A stretch of 15,348 bases of DNA from Firmicutes bacterium UBA5766 (GTDB lineage Bacteria > Bacillota > Desulfotomaculia > Desulfotomaculales > Nap2-2B), in contig DIEU01000063.1 in the NCBI GenBank assembly GCA_002418775.1, forward strand, positions 1-15,348, written 5' to 3'. Within the stretch, counting starts at the first letter, position 1, and every line of letters starts with the position of its first letter. The notes beneath the pieces are model-generated. The model was given only the letters and a program-made list of their open reading frames with translations. It was not told where the DNA came from and did no database searches. Positions 12,843-15,348 of the stretch are shown here, one piece after another. Both the position numbers and the translations under genes were made by a program.

Positions 12843-12859
12843 AAATAGTTTAACTATTT
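12843..12859. promoter_or_regulatory. Operator-like palindrome upstream of the LtaS-like gene
   Basis: AAATAGTT, one central T, then AACTATTT: a perfect 17-base palindrome in AT-rich DNA about 110 bases before the coding start. It could be a regulator site. No clear promoter was found beside it. Confidence 0.4.
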
Positions 12860-12877
12860 TCAAGAAAAGCAGGCTCT

Positions 12878-12916
12878 GGGGTGGGAGGCTATCTGATAAA
12901 GTTAGCTTCTCACCCT
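12878..12916 (+). other. Leader hairpin before the LtaS-like gene (terminator or attenuator)
   Basis: GGGTGGGAGGCTA (12879-12891) pairs with TAGCTTCTCACCC (12903-12915) over 13 bp with two wobbles and an 11-base loop. GATTTTATAATTG follows. The T-run is weak (four Ts). It lies about 50 bases before the start codon, so it may attenuate the downstream operon, or terminate a transcript of a gene now lost. TATAAT at 12922-12927 is a possible -10 without a clear -35. Confidence 0.55.
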
Positions 12917-12966
12917 GATTTTATAATTGACCAATGATCATCGGCCAAGCGCTGCAGGGGGGTCAA

Positions 12967-15072
12967 ATGTTTCTTCAGAGAGTATTATTCAACCTAAAAA
13001 AATATATACTATCCCACGGAAGGCTTGATCTCAGTTTAATAATCTGTCTGCCGTTGTTTATGCTATTTGCCATAGAGACTTTTAGCAGAGGAGATCTTTT
13101 AAGTACATTTTCCTGGCTTGTAAATCATCCGAAGCAGTTCCTGATCACTTATCTCCTCCTCTTTGGCATTATTAACTTTTTTTACATCCTGCAAAGAAAG
13201 GCCTATATTGCTTTCGGCTTTTTATTGATATCTTTTTTCTCCATTGTAAGCATAATAAACAGACAGAAATTAATTCTCCGGGGTGAACCTCTGCTGCCCT
13301 GGGATATCATCTTGGGCAAAGAAGCCCTGGCTATATTTGAAAAAGTATATGACATCAAGCAAATTATACTGGTCTTCATTATCAGTGCTGTCCTGTTAAT
13401 CCCGTTCATCTTAAAAAAATATATTCCTGAAGAGAATTATATTTGGCGGAGAAAACTTGCGGTTCCGATTTTATCCTTGGTGGTGCTGCTTTCCTTCAAC
13501 ACAAAAGCGATATCCCTCGAAAAAACCTTCTCCCTGCAGATGATCAACTGGAGTCAAAAAATTAATTATGAGGAAAACGGCCTCTTGCTGGGCTTCCTCC
13601 TCAACACGAACAATCTCATGGTTGATAAAATGGACGAATATGAAGAGGAAATCATCGACCTGGTTGTTAACAAGACCACTCCGGCAGCCTATGCTGTTGA
13701 TGCCGGCTTTCAGCCCAATATTATTTTCGTTATGAGTGAAGCTTTTTGGGATCCCACTCTAATGAAGGAAGTTTCCTTTAACAAAGATCCCCTTCCCAAT
13801 TTTCATTTGCTGCAAAAAGAACAAACCAGTGGCTTGCTGCTGTCACCGGTATTTGGAGGAGGAACTGTTAACACCGAATTTGAAGTATTAACCGGATTTT
13901 CAACCCAGTTTCTTCCCCAGGGTGTAGTATCTTATGTCAAATATGTGCATAAACCTCTGGAAGCCTTACCTGCTGTTTTAAAGAAACAAGGGTATGAGGC
14001 AACAGCAATCCACACCTATGACAATTGGTTTTATAACCGAAACAATGTCTACCAAAAGCTCGACTTTGACAAATTTATCAGCAGAGAATTTTTTGATAAG
14101 CCGGAATATTACGGACAATATATCCGAGACACTGAACTTAGCGGGAGAATTCTTGAAGAAATTAAGAAAACAGACAAGCCGGACTTTATTTTTTCAGTTT
14201 CTATGCAGGCTCACGGGCCTTACTCCGCAGAAGAAAACCAGGACAGTCTGATCAAAATAAACGGAGACCTGAAGCCAGAGTCTAAAGCCATTCTGGAGAA
14301 CTATTCTCAAATTTTATCTGATGTTGATCAATCTCTTAAACTCTTAATCGAAGGGTTAGAACAGTTAAATGAACCATCAATTGTCATTTTCTTTGGCGAT
14401 CATTTACCTCTGCTTGGAAACAGCTTCAATGTCTATAAAGAAGCAAATTTTTTTCAGGATGAAATCTCTTACCAGGACTATTTAAATATGTATAGTGTGC
14501 CCTTTATCATCTGGGACAACTTTTCCTGCAGAAAGGAGGAGCTTCGTCTCTCCGCAAACTTCCTTGGTCCATATGTCCTGGAGCGTGTCCAAAAAAGAGG
14601 AAGCCTGATGACCGATTTTCTGCAGACACTGATGCACAATGGCTCAAGTGTGGTAATCAGTGAGCAGCACATACCGCAAGAGGAGATCTCCGGGAAGGAA
14701 ATCAGCGAATATCAACTTCTCCAATATGATCTGCTTTTCGGTAACGAGTATGCCTATGGCTTAAAACCAGATCACCGGCCGCAATCCAACAGCAGATATG
14801 TTTTGGGAGACGCTCAGACGCTTATTGGCAATGCCCTGCTTACTGATGAGTCAGTTATAGAGATACAAGGGGAGAATTTCTTGCCGGGATATGAAGTTTA
14901 TGTAAATGGCCAAGCAGTTCCAGCCAGTTTTGATAATCAAACTGAGCTAACAGCCTTTTTACCTGGAAGTTTAAAGGATGTATCCGGAACTTTGGATATT
15001 CTGGTCAAGCTGAGGGACAGCAAGGGAAAGGTGATTTCCGAATCCAATATTTTTAAGCTGGAGGTGTTGTGA
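12967..15072 (+). CDS. LtaS-like lipoteichoic acid synthase family protein
   Basis: Members of this family transfer glycerol-phosphate units from phosphatidylglycerol to build lipoteichoic acid on the outer membrane face. Five membrane segments are visible in the first 180 residues (LIICLPLFMLFAIE, FLITYLLLFGIINFFYIL, AYIAFGFLLISFFSIV, IILVFIISAVLLIPFIL, LAVPILSLVVLLSF). An extracellular sulfatase-fold domain follows: IIFVMSEAFWD (about 250-260, metal-binding Glu), FGGGTVNTEFEVLTG with the probable catalytic Thr300, and FFGDHLPLLG (D478, H479, metal). A further domain of about 100 residues ends the protein (VIEIQGENFLPGYEVYVNG), Ig/IPT-like and absent from standard LtaS. I use the ATG at 12967 (701 residues) because AGGGGGG precedes it. 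The ATG at 12934 has no ribosome site, though spacing to 12967 is short. The SPFH gene follows 41 bases later without a terminator. Confidence 0.92.
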   Translation: MFLQRVLFNLKKYILSHGRLDLSLIICLPLFMLFAIETFSRGDLLSTFSWLVNHPKQFLITYLLLFGIINFFYILQRKAYIAFGFLLISFFSIVSIINRQKLILRGEPLLPWDIILGKEALAIFEKVYDIKQIILVFIISAVLLIPFILKKYIPEENYIWRRKLAVPILSLVVLLSFNTKAISLEKTFSLQMINWSQKINYEENGLLLGFLLNTNNLMVDKMDEYEEEIIDLVVNKTTPAAYAVDAGFQPNIIFVMSEAFWDPTLMKEVSFNKDPLPNFHLLQKEQTSGLLLSPVFGGGTVNTEFEVLTGFSTQFLPQGVVSYVKYVHKPLEALPAVLKKQGYEATAIHTYDNWFYNRNNVYQKLDFDKFISREFFDKPEYYGQYIRDTELSGRILEEIKKTDKPDFIFSVSMQAHGPYSAEENQDSLIKINGDLKPESKAILENYSQILSDVDQSLKLLIEGLEQLNEPSIVIFFGDHLPLLGNSFNVYKEANFFQDEISYQDYLNMYSVPFIIWDNFSCRKEELRLSANFLGPYVLERVQKRGSLMTDFLQTLMHNGSSVVISEQHIPQEEISGKEISEYQLLQYDLLFGNEYAYGLKPDHRPQSNSRYVLGDAQTLIGNALLTDESVIEIQGENFLPGYEVYVNGQAVPASFDNQTELTAFLPGSLKDVSGTLDILVKLRDSKGKVISESNIFKLEVL

Positions 15073-15113
15073 TTTTATATTGAATCCGAACTATGGGAAG
15101 AAGGGAGTTAACA

Positions 15114-15348
15114 ATGGAAACAAAAGACTTGATTAAATTGATACCTAAACAACAGAAAATGGGGCGATTAGCGCTTCCGGTTATTTTATTAATAATCGTC
15201 ATAGTGGTGGCGATCAATGCCTTTACTATTGTCCAAGCAGGTCACCGGGGAGTTGTTTTACAGTTAGGCGCTGTAAAACCGGTTGTACTATCTGAAGGTA
15301 TTCATTTCAAAATTCCGTTTATACAGGAGATTATCCCTATTGATGTCC
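15114..15348 (+). CDS. Prohibitin/SPFH family membrane protein (partial, N-terminus)
   Basis: The frame runs off the window after 78 codons. It starts at ATG with AAGGGAG 6 bases upstream. Residues 1-20 are cytoplasmic and charged, and residues about 21-42 form one membrane segment (LALPVILLIIVIVVAINAF). TIVQAGHRGVVLQLGAV and VLSEGIHFKIPFIQEIIPID then show the start of the SPFH (band 7) domain, with the characteristic G-x-x-G-V and G-x-H-F-K-I-P-F. HflC/prohibitin relatives form large membrane rings and control FtsH-type proteases or organise membrane domains. It lies 41 bases after the LtaS-like gene without a terminator, so an operon is likely. The remaining domain structure cannot be judged here. 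Confidence 0.9.
   Translation, partial: METKDLIKLIPKQQKMGRLALPVILLIIVIVVAINAFTIVQAGHRGVVLQLGAVKPVVLSEGIHFKIPFIQEIIPIDV

Overview
The window looks like chromosome from a low-to-mid GC Gram-positive bacterium (Bacillota, most likely a Clostridia/Peptococcaceae-type anaerobe). The signs are strong AGGAGG ribosome sites, frequent TTG/GTG starts, an LtaS-type lipoteichoic acid synthase, a CwlD-like amidase remnant, an AbrB-type antitoxin and a dihydroxy-acid dehydratase of the presumed oxygen-labile [4Fe-4S] type. I cannot name the species. No rRNA, tRNA, CRISPR array or intact transposase was seen.

Layout. 39-1733: a membrane-anchored exported protein of unknown function with its own terminator. 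1916-2160: minus-strand scraps of sbcC and sbcD joined by a large internal deletion. 2157-2725: an AbrB-type antitoxin plus RelE/ParE-type toxin whose first codon lies at the edge of the sbcD scrap. 2726-4044: AT-rich DNA holding a 230-bp leader (copy A), a 69-residue cysteine-rich peptide gene with a strong ribosome site, terminators on both strands and a 54-bp palindrome. 4045-5697: ilvD on the minus strand. 5864-7302: a headless HtrA-type PDZ fragment, a second decayed leader (copy B) with no peptide gene, structured RNA candidates and a broken N-acetylmuramoyl-L-alanine amidase. 7422-8843: a small minus-strand gene flanked by broken reading frames (possibly toxin/immunity debris), a second palindrome and a broken C-terminal piece of a surface protein. 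9130-10461: an AAA ATPase with DUF4143-type architecture behind a consensus promoter. 10682-12589: a TetR regulator and a DUF362 protein in one minus-strand unit with a perfect 22-bp operator. 12622-12916: a short dispersed repeat, a third palindrome and a leader hairpin. 12967-15348: an LtaS-like enzyme followed by the start of a prohibitin/SPFH gene, probably co-transcribed.

The intact functions are ordinary: branched-chain amino acid synthesis, cell-envelope polymer synthesis, membrane quality control and a regulated Fe-S-like protein. The unusual part is 1.9-8.9 kb. At least five genes are broken or truncated there, and a toxin-antitoxin pair, a duplicated leader, long palindromes and an orphan cysteine-rich peptide are interspersed, so it looks like a site of repeated insertion and deletion. 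The best candidate for something undescribed is the cysteine-rich peptide with its duplicated leader. All functional statements are read from sequence and memory of families; no search was run.
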